NCBI RefSeq assembly: GCF_002890915.1
Contig: NZ_POUT01000003.1
Location: 186,001 to 250,000, forward strand
Direction of reading: 5' to 3'
Origin: Stutzerimonas stutzeri
Lineage (GTDB): Bacteria; Pseudomonadota; Gammaproteobacteria; Pseudomonadales; Pseudomonadaceae
Length of the DNA stretch: 64,000 nucleotides
The notes under the pieces were generated by a model. The model ran no database searches. It was given only the letters and a program-made list of their open reading frames with translations, and was not told where the DNA came from. The translations under genes and the position numbers were made by a program. Positions 18,873 through 27,435 of this stretch are shown one piece after another. Within the stretch, counting starts at the first letter, position 1. Each line of letters starts with the position of its first letter.

Positions 18873-18997
18873 GGGGAACTCGTCAAGGGGTGGCTGAACA
18901 GCTGCAGTTTAACCGAGCGTAACAGTCCGATGAGCAGTTGCAGAGGTTCGGGGGTAGCTGAGTAAACTGGTCGCCTTTTCCCCAAGGAATGACGCTC

Positions 18998-20212
18998 ATG
19001 ACTGCTGCGTGGCGCAACTGCGCCTGGATGCTCTTCGGTGGCTCGCTGATCCTCGCCATATCGCTGGGGGTACGCCATGGTTTCGGCCTGTTCCTGCCGC
19101 CGATGAGCGCCGAGTTCGGCTGGGGGCGCGAAGTGTTCGCCTTCGCCATCGCGGTGCAGAACCTCATCTGGGGCCTGGTGCAGCCGGTGACCGGGGCGCT
19201 GGCGGATCGCTTCGGCGTGGCGCGCGTGGTGGTCGTTGGCGGGGTGCTCTATGCGGTCGGGCTGGCGCTGATGGCGATTGCCGATTCGCCGGCCACGCTG
19301 ACGCTGAGCGCCGGGTTGCTGATCGGGCTGGGGCTGTCGGGGACCTCGTTCTCGGTGATCCTCGGCGCGGTTGGTCGTGCCGTACCGCCGGAAAGGCGCA
19401 GCATGGCGATGGGCATCGCCAGTGCCGCGGGTTCCTTCGGCCAGTTCATCATGCTGCCGGGCAGCCTGGGGCTGATCGAATGGCTGGGCTGGTCTTCGGC
19501 GTTGCTGGCGCTGGGGCTGCTGGTGGCGCTGATCGTGCCGCTCGCCGGGATGATGCGCGGTCCCGAGCAGGCACCGGTGGCGGTCGGCGCGCAGCAGTCG
19601 CTCGGCGAGGCGCTGCGCGAGGCGGCCGGGCATTCCGGGTTCCGCCTGCTGGCGCTGGGCTTCTTCGTCTGCGGCTTCCAGGTGGTGTTCATCGGCCTGC
19701 ACCTGCCGGCCTACCTGGTCGACCAGCATCTGCCGGCCCAGGTCGGTACCACCGTGCTGGCGCTGGTCGGGCTGTTCAACGTGGTGGGTACCTATACCGC
19801 CGGCTGGCTGGGCAGCTGCTATTCGAAGCCGAAGCTGCTGGCCGGGCTGTACCTGATCCGTGGGGTGGTGATCAGCGCCTTCCTGCTGGCGCCGTTGAGC
19901 GTCTGGAGCGCCTATGCCTTCGGCATCGCCATGGGCCTGCTGTGGTTGTCCACGGTGCCGCTGACCAACGGTACGGTGGCGACCATGTTCGGCGTGCGCA
20001 ACCTGTCCATGCTCGGCGGCATCGCCTTTCTCTTCCACCAACTGGGCTCGTTCTTCGGCGGCTGGCTGGGCGGCTGGCTGTACGACCGTACCGGCAGCTA
20101 CGACCTGGTCTGGCAGATCGCGATCGCCCTCAGCCTGATGGCCGCGCTACTCAACTGGCCGATCCGCGAGCAGCCGGTCGAGCGCCTGCGCGCCGTGGCG
20201 GAGGTCGGCTGA
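18998..20212 (+). CDS. MFS transporter
   Basis: 404-residue inner-membrane transporter with about 12 hydrophobic segments and the MFS loop 2-3 motif (GALADRFGVARVVVVGG). The ATG at 18998 is favoured over that at 18989 because the AAGGA (18984-18988) is then nine bases upstream instead of touching the start. It resembles the oxalate/monocarboxylate-like MFS group of pseudomonads, but the substrate cannot be named. Its TGA overlaps the ATG of the next small frame. Confidence 0.88.
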   Translation: MTAAWRNCAWMLFGGSLILAISLGVRHGFGLFLPPMSAEFGWGREVFAFAIAVQNLIWGLVQPVTGALADRFGVARVVVVGGVLYAVGLALMAIADSPATLTLSAGLLIGLGLSGTSFSVILGAVGRAVPPERRSMAMGIASAAGSFGQFIMLPGSLGLIEWLGWSSALLALGLLVALIVPLAGMMRGPEQAPVAVGAQQSLGEALREAAGHSGFRLLALGFFVCGFQVVFIGLHLPAYLVDQHLPAQVGTTVLALVGLFNVVGTYTAGWLGSCYSKPKLLAGLYLIRGVVISAFLLAPLSVWSAYAFGIAMGLLWLSTVPLTNGTVATMFGVRNLSMLGGIAFLFHQLGSFFGGWLGGWLYDRTGSYDLVWQIAIALSLMAALLNWPIREQPVERLRAVAEVG

Positions 20213-20334
20213 TGCGGCGCCTCTGGCTGGGCGGGGGCGCCGCGCTGCTGCTCGGCCTGCTGGCGCTGCTCGCCTGGTGGGGTTGGCAGCGCGGAGGGCT
20301 GGCGTTATTGCAGTTGGGGCTGGGCAGCTGCTGA
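20212..20334 (+). CDS. Putative 40-residue single-span membrane peptide
   Basis: ATGA overlap with the MFS stop, then 40 codons encoding a positively charged start (MRR), a Leu/Ala-rich membrane helix over about residues 7-25 and a short tail ending LGSC. The ATGA coupling and clean positive-inside helix speak for translation; the antisense overlap (30 bases) with the TAXI gene and short length speak against. I do not recognise a family. Confidence 0.45.
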   Translation: MRRLWLGGGAALLLGLLALLAWWGWQRGGLALLQLGLGSC

Positions 20335-21639
20335 GTCATCGGGCGACTGCAGGGCGCGCAGCCGGTCGATCATGTAGCGCACGTGCAGGTGCAGGGTGAA
20401 CAGCTCGTGGGAGTAGGACAGTGGCACCTCCACCACCCGCAGTTCGTTGTCCAGCTGCTCCATGCGCCGGATCTGTTCGTCCAGTTCCGCGCCGATGCTG
20501 CCGTCGTGGATTTTCTCGTCCGTCTCGTGCAGGTAGCGATACCACTTGAAGATCCGTGAGCGCATGCGCCACTGGTACAGCGGCGAGACCGACTTGAACA
20601 GCGGCAGCAGTATGGCGATGAACGGCAGCAGCAGGAGGATGTAGCGGTCGACCCAGGACGCGATGCTGAACGGCAGATAGCGCTGCAGATACGGCGGGCC
20701 GTTGCGGTAGTAGCCGGCGGCCTCGGCGGTCAGCGGCAGGCTCATGGGTTCGGCGCGCGGGAAGCCGTTCGGTGGGTCGAGCAGGTTGCCGTCGCGCAGC
20801 ACATCGCGCGCGGCTTCCAGCAGCATCGGCGTCAGCGCCGGGTGCAGGCTGTCGTTGGCGACCAGGGTTGCCAGCGGCGAAAGGGTCTGCAGGTCCCGCT
20901 GCGGCGTGTCGCGGGCCAGATCGAGCAGGCCCTGTGGTATCCGCAGCGCGCTCAGGAAGGGGAAGTGCGCCTGCAGCGCGGCGGTGCGCGGGATTTCCAG
21001 CAATTGCAGTTGGGGATGTGCGGCCAGCTCACGGATCATGTCGTTGTTCGGCGGGCCGACGAAGAAGGCCGCGTCCAGTTCGCCGGCCAGCAGCGCTTCC
21101 AGGGCGCGGCGCCCGCCCAGTGGCTGCCAGTCGGCGCCGGGCTGCTCGACACTGGCGGCGAGTATGTCTTGAACCGCGGCGAGCGTGCCGCTGCCCTCGC
21201 TGCCGAGCCCCAGGCGCAGCGAGCGCAGCTGGCGCAGATCGGCCAGGACCAGGCCCTGGCGGGCGAACAGCCACAACGGCTCGCTGTACATCACCCCGAG
21301 GCCCTTCAGGCGCCGCCGCTGGCTGTCCTCCAGCAGCAGCTCGGTGCCGCTCTGGACCAGCGCGAACTGCACGGCGTCGCCTGCCAGCAGGTGCCTGAGG
21401 TTGTCCATCGAGCCCTTGGATGTCTGCAGTTCCAGCTCGATGCCTTCTTGCTCGAGGCGGGCCTGCAGGCGCCGGCCGAAATCATGATAGCCGCCGCCCT
21501 CGCTGCCGGTGGCCATGCGCAGACGGGTCGGTGGCGCCGGGTCCAGCGCCCAGACGAACAGGCCGACCAGTACGGCGAACAGGGGGATCAGCCACAGATG
21601 GGCCCGGATGACGATCTTCAGGTCGTTGAGACGGTGCAT
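20305..21639 (-). CDS. TAXI family TRAP-type substrate-binding protein, membrane-anchored
   Basis: 444 residues. Uncleaved N-terminal membrane segment (about residues 13-31), then a TAXI binding domain beginning RMATGSEGGGYHDFGRRL, a second membrane span near residues 340-362 (YILLLLPFIAILLPLF), and a cytosolic helical tail of about 80 residues. Typical TAXI proteins are free periplasmic and near 320 residues, so the second span plus tail is an extra feature. No TRAP permease gene is adjacent. Ligand unknown; a sensory or anchored-scavenger role is possible. Confidence 0.8.
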   Translation of the reverse strand: MHRLNDLKIVIRAHLWLIPLFAVLVGLFVWALDPAPPTRLRMATGSEGGGYHDFGRRLQARLEQEGIELELQTSKGSMDNLRHLLAGDAVQFALVQSGTELLLEDSQRRRLKGLGVMYSEPLWLFARQGLVLADLRQLRSLRLGLGSEGSGTLAAVQDILAASVEQPGADWQPLGGRRALEALLAGELDAAFFVGPPNNDMIRELAAHPQLQLLEIPRTAALQAHFPFLSALRIPQGLLDLARDTPQRDLQTLSPLATLVANDSLHPALTPMLLEAARDVLRDGNLLDPPNGFPRAEPMSLPLTAEAAGYYRNGPPYLQRYLPFSIASWVDRYILLLLPFIAILLPLFKSVSPLYQWRMRSRIFKWYRYLHETDEKIHDGSIGAELDEQIRRMEQLDNELRVVEVPLSYSHELFTLHLHVRYMIDRLRALQSPDDSAAAQPQLQ

Positions 21640-21976
21640 GCGCTGTGCCTGTTCCGTGTGGCTGTCTGGACGACCACCATAACCAGCGCCACCGCGGATG
21701 GCGAGAGCAGGGCTCTGCGACGGGGCGACCGGCGTGGGCTGGCGAAGATTGCAGAAACAAGGGAATCAAATCGCGAATCCTTGCTCAAAGAGCGAAGCGG
21801 CGTTCAGGAAGTTAACGACAAATCGCCGGTTTTTAGCCGCGGCTATCGGAATTTGTGCGTGTGTGTTCGCCAAGCGGGCGGCTGCCATCGGCATCGAGCG
21901 ATGGCGCGGTTGTCGCCTAACCGTCATCAACACTTGGTAAATACCTGCCGCACGCAGCCAATGGAGCCATAAGTAC
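21640..21976. other. Divergent intergenic region
   Basis: 337 bases between the divergent TAXI gene and the 63-residue gene. It is more A/T-rich than its surroundings around 21755-21870 and must carry promoters for both directions, but I find no convincing -35/-10 pair. AGCCGCGGCT near 21836 is a short palindrome. No ncRNA is evident. Confidence 0.5.
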
Positions 21977-22168
21977 ATGTCCACACTCACCGAACTCGCC
22001 CAGCACATCGCCAAGCTCTACCCCCTGCAGGACAAGCGAGTCGGCAAGCGTTATCGCGTGGTTGGCGAACTGGCCGGCATGACCGAGCTGGAAGAAATCA
22101 ACGGTGAGCCGCGCTACATCCAGACCCTGGCCCTGAAGGACAAGCAGGTCTGGGACCTCGCCGTCTGA
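21977..22168 (+). CDS. Hypothetical 63-residue protein
   Basis: Short soluble protein, charged, with the central RVGKRYRVVGELAGMTELEEI. GGAG (21963-21966) lies ten bases upstream of the ATG. The stop overlaps the start of the next acetyltransferase gene (ATGA), showing coupled translation. I do not recognise a domain. High codon regularity and the coupling support a real gene. Confidence 0.7.
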   Translation: MSTLTELAQHIAKLYPLQDKRVGKRYRVVGELAGMTELEEINGEPRYIQTLALKDKQVWDLAV

Positions 22169-22593
22169 TGCGGATTCGCGACGCCCGCCCGGCAGACCTG
22201 CCTGCCATCGGCTCCTTGCTCGAGCAGCTGGGCTACGCCGACACCGAAACCTTTCTCGCCGAGCGCCTGGCGCAGCAGGGGGCGCACCCCGATGCCGCGC
22301 TGTTGGTGGCCGAGCAGGATGGCCGCGTGGTAGGGCTGATCTCGCTGCACTTCATCGTGCAACTGGCCCTGGCCGGCGATTTCTGCCGCGTCAGCTATCT
22401 GTGTGTCGATGCCGCTGTGCGTGCCGGCGGCATCGGTGCGGCACTGCTGGAGGCGGCACAGCGGCTTGCCGAGCAGCGCGGTTGCGATCGCATGGAGCTG
22501 CACTGCGACAGCCGCCGGGTTGCCGCCCATGGCTTCTATGCGCGCCTCGGCTACGAGGATGCGCCGAAGTATTTCCGCAAGTCGTTGCGCTGA
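22168..22593 (+). CDS. GNAT family N-acetyltransferase
   Basis: 141 residues, one GNAT domain. N-terminus MRIRDARPADLPAIGSLL is the usual beta1-alpha1; the acetyl-CoA pyrophosphate-binding loop is in VRAGGIGAALL, and the C-terminal HGFYARLGYED is the typical beta6-alpha region. Acceptor unknown. Overlaps the upstream hypothetical gene and ends head to head with rlmF without spacer. Confidence 0.88.
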   Translation: MRIRDARPADLPAIGSLLEQLGYADTETFLAERLAQQGAHPDAALLVAEQDGRVVGLISLHFIVQLALAGDFCRVSYLCVDAAVRAGGIGAALLEAAQRLAEQRGCDRMELHCDSRRVAAHGFYARLGYEDAPKYFRKSLR

Positions 22594-23592
22594 TCAGGAG
22601 CTGTTGCCCCAGCGTTGCGCCCGCCAGTCGGCCTGCTCGGCCTCGCAGAGGAAGGTCCAGGCCACGAAGCGGCTGCGCTTCTGCCCTTGGGCCATGTCCA
22701 CCACGCGGATGCGCCGTGCGCCGAGACGCTGCAGCCGCTTGTGCAGCGGCGCGACGTTGCCGCCCTTGGAGACCAGCGTGCTGTAGCAGTAGACCTGCGT
22801 GCCGAAGGTCGCACTCTGCTCGGCCAGGCGCGCGATGAACGCCGCTTCGCCGCCCTCGCACCAGAGTTCCGCGGCCTGCCCGCCGAAATTCAGCGTCGGC
22901 AATTTGCGTGCGGGATCGAGCCTGCCGAGGTTGCGCCACTTGCGCTGGCTGCCGCTGCTGGCTTCGGCCTGGGAGGCATGGAAGGGCGGGTTGCAGAGGC
23001 TGATGTCGAAACGGTCCTCGGGCCGCACCAGGCCCGTGAAGACCTGCCGCGGCGCCGCCTGCTGCCGCAGTTCGATGGCCTTGTCGAGCCCGTTCGCCGC
23101 GACCAGGGTGCGCGCCGAGGCCAGTGCGGTGGCGTCGATGTCCGAGCCGGTGAAGCGCCAGCCGTATTCGCGCTGGCCGATCAACGGATAAATGCAGTTG
23201 GCGCCGGTGCCGATGTCCAGCGCATGAATGCGCAGGCCGCGCGGAATCGTCCCGCCGTTGTCCTCGGCGAGCAGATCGGCCAGGCCGTGCAGGTAGTCGG
23301 CGCGGCCGGGAACCGGCGGGCACAGGTAGCCCGGCGGAATGTCCCAGTGCTCGATGCCGTAGAACTGCCTGAGCAGCGCGCGATTGAACACCTTGACCGC
23401 ATCCGGGTCGGCGAAGTCGATGCTCTGCTTGCCGTACGGGTTGACGATGACGAAATCGGCCAGTTCCGGGCTGGCGGCGATCAGGGCCGGGAAGTCGTAG
23501 CGGCCGCTGTGGCGGTTGCGCGGGTGCAGCACGGCGGTCGCCGTTGCGCCGTCGGCGGGGCGGGGGCGTCTGTTCGGGGTTCTGCTCGACAT
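22594..23592 (-). CDS. rlmF: 23S rRNA (adenine(1618)-N(6))-methyltransferase
   Basis: 332-residue SAM-dependent RNA methyltransferase. SAM-binding motif I is [13 protein letters not shown]; catalytic NPPF is in [10 protein letters not shown]; early residues [13 protein letters not shown] match the family. The start at 23592 ([10 protein letters not shown]) was preferred to an upstream ATG at 23634, which adds 14 unrelated residues. Acts on A1618 in 23S rRNA (known for E. coli). Confidence 0.92.
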   Translation of the reverse strand: MSSRTPNRRPRPADGATATAVLHPRNRHSGRYDFPALIAASPELADFVIVNPYGKQSIDFADPDAVKVFNRALLRQFYGIEHWDIPPGYLCPPVPGRADYLHGLADLLAEDNGGTIPRGLRIHALDIGTGANCIYPLIGQREYGWRFTGSDIDATALASARTLVAANGLDKAIELRQQAAPRQVFTGLVRPEDRFDISLCNPPFHASQAEASSGSQRKWRNLGRLDPARKLPTLNFGGQAAELWCEGGEAAFIARLAEQSATFGTQVYCYSTLVSKGGNVAPLHKRLQRLGARRIRVVDMAQGQKRSRFVAWTFLCEAEQADWRAQRWGNSS

Positions 23593-23655
23593 GGGGGCGG
23601 GACAGTGGCGGTTCAGGCGCGCATTGTCCCACAACCAGCGGGGATTATCGTGCGC

Positions 23656-24831
23656 CTACGGCGAACGGTGGCGCGGCACCGCCAGCATCCACAGCAGCCC
23701 CCAGAGCAAGGCCCCGGCGCCCAGCCAGAAGGCGCTGTGCAGGCTGCCGCCCATGCCCATCCAGACGCTGGTCAGCCAGGGCGCGGCAAGCTGGGTCAGC
23801 CCGTAGAGCGCAATCAGCGCCGCCGACAGGCGCGGGCCCTGGTGCGGATGCAGCGTGCGCGCCAGGCGCTGGGTCAGCAACACCGTGCCGAGGAAGGTGC
23901 CGCCGACCAGCACCGCGCAGAGCAGGATGCCGCTGGCGCCGGGCAGCAGCAGTGCGGCCAGCACGCCGATCAGTTGGGCCAGATAGCTCAGGCGCAGGGC
24001 GATGTCGTCGCCCATGCGCACGCCGAGCCGGTTCCACAGCCAGGGCGAGGGCAGTGTCGCCAGGGCCACCACCAGCCAGCTGCCACCGACCAGGAAGTCG
24101 CCGGGTTCGACCTGCAGGCGCGCGACCATCGGCAGGAAGGTCATCGGCAGGATGTAGCCCATGCCGGCGCCGGCATAGGAGAGAAACAGCGGGGTGCTGG
24201 CGCGATCGAACAGCCGGCCGCTGGGCGGGGTCGCCGGTGTCCCGTGGGGCTCTTCGGGCGGCATGTCCAGTCGTGCCAGCTGGCGCCAGCCCCACCAGGC
24301 CAGCGGTAGCGAAAGGATCGCCGCTGGCCACCAGCGATCGGCTCCCTGCAGCATGCCGTCGCTCAGGCTGACCAGCAGGCTGGAGAGGATCAACCCCACG
24401 CACACGCCGAGATAGACCAGGCCGCTGGACGAGACGCGCTGGTGCCGCGCCAGCCATTCGAGGATCAGCGACGGCGCCTGGACGAACACCAGGCCGTTGC
24501 TGATGCCGTTGAGCAGGCGCAGTGCGGCGAGGGCGTCGGCGGATTCGGCCTGGGTCTGCAGCAGGCTGCTCAGCACGTGCAGCGCCAGCGCCCAGGGCAG
24601 GCTGCGGCGGATTTGCGTGACGCGGTGCCAGCGCAGCGCGAGCAGCGCGCCGAGCAGATAGCCGAGGTAGTTCCAGCTGGCGATGCTGGCGCCCTGCTGC
24701 ACGTTGAGCAGGCCGTCCTCGACCAGCCAGGGCAGCAGCGGGGTATAGACGAAGCGGCCGAGGCCGTGGACGACCAGCAGCAGGATGGCGCCGGCCAGCA
24801 GGACCGGAAACAAGGCAGGGCGGTGGGACAT
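23656..24831 (-). CDS. YbfB/YjiJ family MFS transporter
   Basis: 391 residues, about 12 membrane spans. The N-terminal GLGRFVYTPLLPWLVEDG is the hallmark of the YbfB/YjiJ group. The start at 24831 gives a clean first span. Substrate unknown. Lies 63 bases downstream (leftward) of nothing but the SLC13 remnant, and 64 bases before the rlmF start. Confidence 0.85.
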   Translation of the reverse strand: MSHRPALFPVLLAGAILLLVVHGLGRFVYTPLLPWLVEDGLLNVQQGASIASWNYLGYLLGALLALRWHRVTQIRRSLPWALALHVLSSLLQTQAESADALAALRLLNGISNGLVFVQAPSLILEWLARHQRVSSSGLVYLGVCVGLILSSLLVSLSDGMLQGADRWWPAAILSLPLAWWGWRQLARLDMPPEEPHGTPATPPSGRLFDRASTPLFLSYAGAGMGYILPMTFLPMVARLQVEPGDFLVGGSWLVVALATLPSPWLWNRLGVRMGDDIALRLSYLAQLIGVLAALLLPGASGILLCAVLVGGTFLGTVLLTQRLARTLHPHQGPRLSAALIALYGLTQLAAPWLTSVWMGMGGSLHSAFWLGAGALLWGLLWMLAVPRHRSP

Positions 24832-24970
24832 GGTAAGTTCTTTTTGGAATGAGGGCCCGAGCTTAGCCGCTGGTGCCGTTCGCGACCATGCCACTTTTAG
24901 CCGGGGCCCGCCTCGCCTGCCTCCTCGATGGGGCGTCGCCGCGTTCTCTCTGCGGGATCGGCCGCCGGCG

Positions 24971-25306
24971 CTAGAACGGGAACAGCAGCGGTATCAGCAG
25001 CACCGAGAGCATGAGCAGGATCAGCAGGCGGGTTTCGTTACTGTCGGCGGTGCGCAGCAGCCAGTCGCCCAGGCGATAGGCGATGCCGGTGCGTACCAGG
25101 CCGTCGCCGATGACGAACAGCGCGGCGATCAGCACCACGTTCGGGTCGCTGAAGCCCGCCAGGGCTTCCTGCACGCTGAGTACGCCCGACAGCGGCAGGG
25201 CGACCATCGCCAGCAACGCGACCACGTCCATGCGCGGCCGGTTGGCGATGAACAGGCCGACGCAGCCGGCCAGCAGCGCCAGCACCAGCAGCAGGTCGCC
25301 GTTCAT
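24971..25306 (-). pseudogene. Truncated SLC13-family permease, N-terminal remnant
   Basis: 111 codons matching the N-terminal quarter of bacterial SLC13-type permeases (usually near 600 residues, with central TrkA-C domains): MNGDLLLVLALLA start, NRPRMDVVALLAMVALPLSGVLS, FSDPNVVLIAALFVIGDG. After LLILLMLSV the match stops and the frame ends in LLIPLLFPF-stop. No further part of the gene is seen to 24.8 kb. It starts five bases after the wHTH gene. Likely a deletion product; a functional four-helix protein cannot be excluded. Confidence 0.65.
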
Positions 25307-25311
25307 GGCGA

Positions 25312-25608
25312 TCAGGGGTAATCGAGAGTGGACTTGATCCGCGGCAGCTGGCGCTCGATCCAGCCCTTGTCGATGGCGCCCCAGTCGCGAATGGCGTAGT
25401 GGCCGGCATTGTGCCGCTCGCCGTCATCCTGGACGAAGGCGCAGTCGATATCCAGTTCCGCCAGGGCGGCGAGGGTGTCCTGGGCGGTGCGCCGCGGCAT
25501 GCCGGTCGCGGCCATCAGCGCCGGAACGCTGGTGGCGCTGCCGCTATCGATCAGCCAGGCGACGTAAAGCCGACGGTAGAAGCTGGTTTTGGTCTTGCTG
25601 ATGGTCAT
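25312..25608 (-). CDS. Winged helix-turn-helix domain protein, 98 residues
   Basis: Small protein with a wHTH-like helix pattern (VPALMAATGMPRRTAQDTLAALAELDID) and a C-terminal HYAIRDWGAIDKGWIE, a pattern shared by uncharacterised Pseudomonas proteins. AGGA sits upstream of the ATG. It is leftward, after nhaD by 72 bases, and before the SLC13 remnant by five bases, so it may be in one transcript with them. DNA-binding is likely; target unknown. Confidence 0.7.
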   Translation of the reverse strand: MTISKTKTSFYRRLYVAWLIDSGSATSVPALMAATGMPRRTAQDTLAALAELDIDCAFVQDDGERHNAGHYAIRDWGAIDKGWIERQLPRIKSTLDYP

Positions 25609-25680
25609 GCCGGAGTCCTTGCCAGGTCATTGGGAAGCGCCGCACGGGCTTCGACGACCTGGCAGGACGGCCGATGCCGA

Positions 25681-27063
25681 TCAGCGCAGGGCGAGCATGC
25701 CGATGTAGGTCGCTGCGCCCGCAGTGTAACCGAGGAAGGCCAGCAGGCTGACCCGCTTGACGTACCAGGTGAAGCTGATCTTCTCCATGCCCATGGCGGC
25801 CACACCGGCTGCCGAGCCGATGATCAGCGTGCTGCCGCCGGTGCCGGCGCAGTAGGCGAGCATCTCCCAGAAATTGCCGTCGACGATGAACTGCGTCAGC
25901 CAGCCGGTTTCTTCGGCGGCCGCCGCGGCGAGCATCTTCTGGCTGACCAGCGGATACATCTTCATCGCACCGGCTACCAGGGGCACGTTGTCGACCACGG
26001 CCGAAAGCAGGCCGATGGCATAGTTGATCGCGTAGATGTTGCCGAGCGATTCGCGCAGCGCGGTGGCGACCTGGGTCAGATGGCCGGCGGTGGCGAGGCT
26101 GGAGACGGCCAGCAGGATGCCGAGGAAGAACAGTACGCTGGGCGTGTCCACCTTGCGCAGGACGCCGACCACCGAAAGCGGGTGCTTGTCTTCGGCATTC
26201 TTGTTGCGGTGGATGAACTCGGTGGTTACCCAGAGCACGCCGAGGCCGAAGAGGATGCCCATGTAGGGCGGCAGGTGGGTGATGGTCTTGAATACCGGGA
26301 CGAACAGCAGCGAGCCCAGCCCGAGGCACAGCACCAGGTTGCGTTCGAACGGCGTGGTAGCCGGCGGGTATTTTTCCGCCAGGTGCGCCCGTGCCCGGGG
26401 CCGCGGGGCTTCTCCGTGCAGGCGGAGGCTGAGGATGAGCAGCGGTACCAGCAGGCACACCAGGCTTGGCAGGAACAGCCCGGTGATCACGCCGGAGGCG
26501 CTGATCTGGTTGCCGATCCAGAGCATGGTGGTGGTCACGTCACCGATCGGCGACCAGGCGCCGCCGGCGTTGGCGGCGATCACTACCACGCCGACGAACA
26601 GCCAGCGCTCCGGACGGCCGCGGATCAGTTTGCGCAGCAGGGAAACCATGACGATGGTGGTGGTCAGGTTGTCCAGCGCCGCGGAGAGGAAGAAGGTCAG
26701 GAAGCCGACGATCCACAGCAGGTGCACGCGCTTGCGCGTCTGGATGCGATCGGTGATCGCCTTGAAGCCTTCGTGGGAGTCGATCAGCTCGACGATGGTC
26801 ATCGCGCCGAGCAGGAAGAAGAGGATTTCCGAGACTTCGCCGAGGTGATGGCGCAGCGCTTCGACCACCACCGCAGAGGAGTCGGCCGGGTCATGGCTGC
26901 CATGTTGCAGCAGCGGCAGGATATGGTCGGCGCCCAGCACCAGGATGGTCCAGGTGAGTACCGCGGTGAGGATCGCGGCGGCGGCCTTGTCGATTTTCAG
27001 GGGATGTTCGAAGGCTATGCATAGGTAGCCTATGACGAACACGACAGCCATGAGTGCATACAT
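25681..27063 (-). CDS. nhaD: Sodium:proton antiporter NhaD
   Basis: 460 residues, ion-transporter superfamily, 12-13 membrane spans. Motifs include the SAALDNLTTTIV and SAVVDNVPLVAGA half-repeats, whose Asp/Asn residues are essential in this family, and GGAWSPIGDVTT and GTGGSTLIIGS. Exports Na+ (or Li+) at alkaline pH. GGAG precedes the ATG at 27063. A 337-base leader separates it from valS. Confidence 0.93.
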   Translation of the reverse strand: MYALMAVVFVIGYLCIAFEHPLKIDKAAAAILTAVLTWTILVLGADHILPLLQHGSHDPADSSAVVVEALRHHLGEVSEILFFLLGAMTIVELIDSHEGFKAITDRIQTRKRVHLLWIVGFLTFFLSAALDNLTTTIVMVSLLRKLIRGRPERWLFVGVVVIAANAGGAWSPIGDVTTTMLWIGNQISASGVITGLFLPSLVCLLVPLLILSLRLHGEAPRPRARAHLAEKYPPATTPFERNLVLCLGLGSLLFVPVFKTITHLPPYMGILFGLGVLWVTTEFIHRNKNAEDKHPLSVVGVLRKVDTPSVLFFLGILLAVSSLATAGHLTQVATALRESLGNIYAINYAIGLLSAVVDNVPLVAGAMKMYPLVSQKMLAAAAAEETGWLTQFIVDGNFWEMLAYCAGTGGSTLIIGSAAGVAAMGMEKISFTWYVKRVSLLAFLGYTAGAATYIGMLALR

Positions 27064-27400
27064 CGGAGGGACTCCATCTTGGGGAATCTTGCCGGGCTTG
27101 CGGGCGCGATGACGCAGGCTCAGCGGCTGGCAGGCTGCCGAGGACGATTGGCTGTGCGAGGTGAAACAAGTCGGGAACCGCAGGGCGCGGCAGTTGCCTG
27201 CCGCAAGGGGACGGTTGCGCGTACGGCGGGGATGCCAACGGGCATTCCGCTTCGCTGCAGGGGGCTCATTTCGTATCGTCGAGCTGTTCGTGTTGGCTTC
27301 TAACGGCCTGCCAGTTTGTAAATGGGTGTTTCGTGTGCGACATAGTGTATCAGCGTTGACGGCAATAACTTGTCATCAATCAAGAGGAGACGCATCAGCA
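27064..27400 (-). other. Long leader/promoter region of nhaD
   Basis: 337 bases between the valS terminator and nhaD, with no ORF that looks coding. The part next to nhaD is GC-rich with short inverted repeats (GGCAGGC...GCCTGCC-type pairs near 27130 and 27200; CCAACGGGCATTCCG). The distal 70 bases are A/T-rich and probably hold the promoter. A cation- or pH-responsive RNA is possible, but I cannot match any known class by eye. Confidence 0.4.
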
Positions 27401-27432
27401 AAAAGGCCAGCATCTTTGGATGCTGGCCTTTT
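27401..27432. terminator. Bidirectional intrinsic terminator after valS
   Basis: AAAAGGCCAGCATC, a TTTG loop and GATGCTGGCCTTTT form a perfect 14-bp stem, with the U-tract in both orientations. It starts three bases after the valS stop in the direction of transcription. Confidence 0.9.
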
Positions 27433-27435
27433 CGT

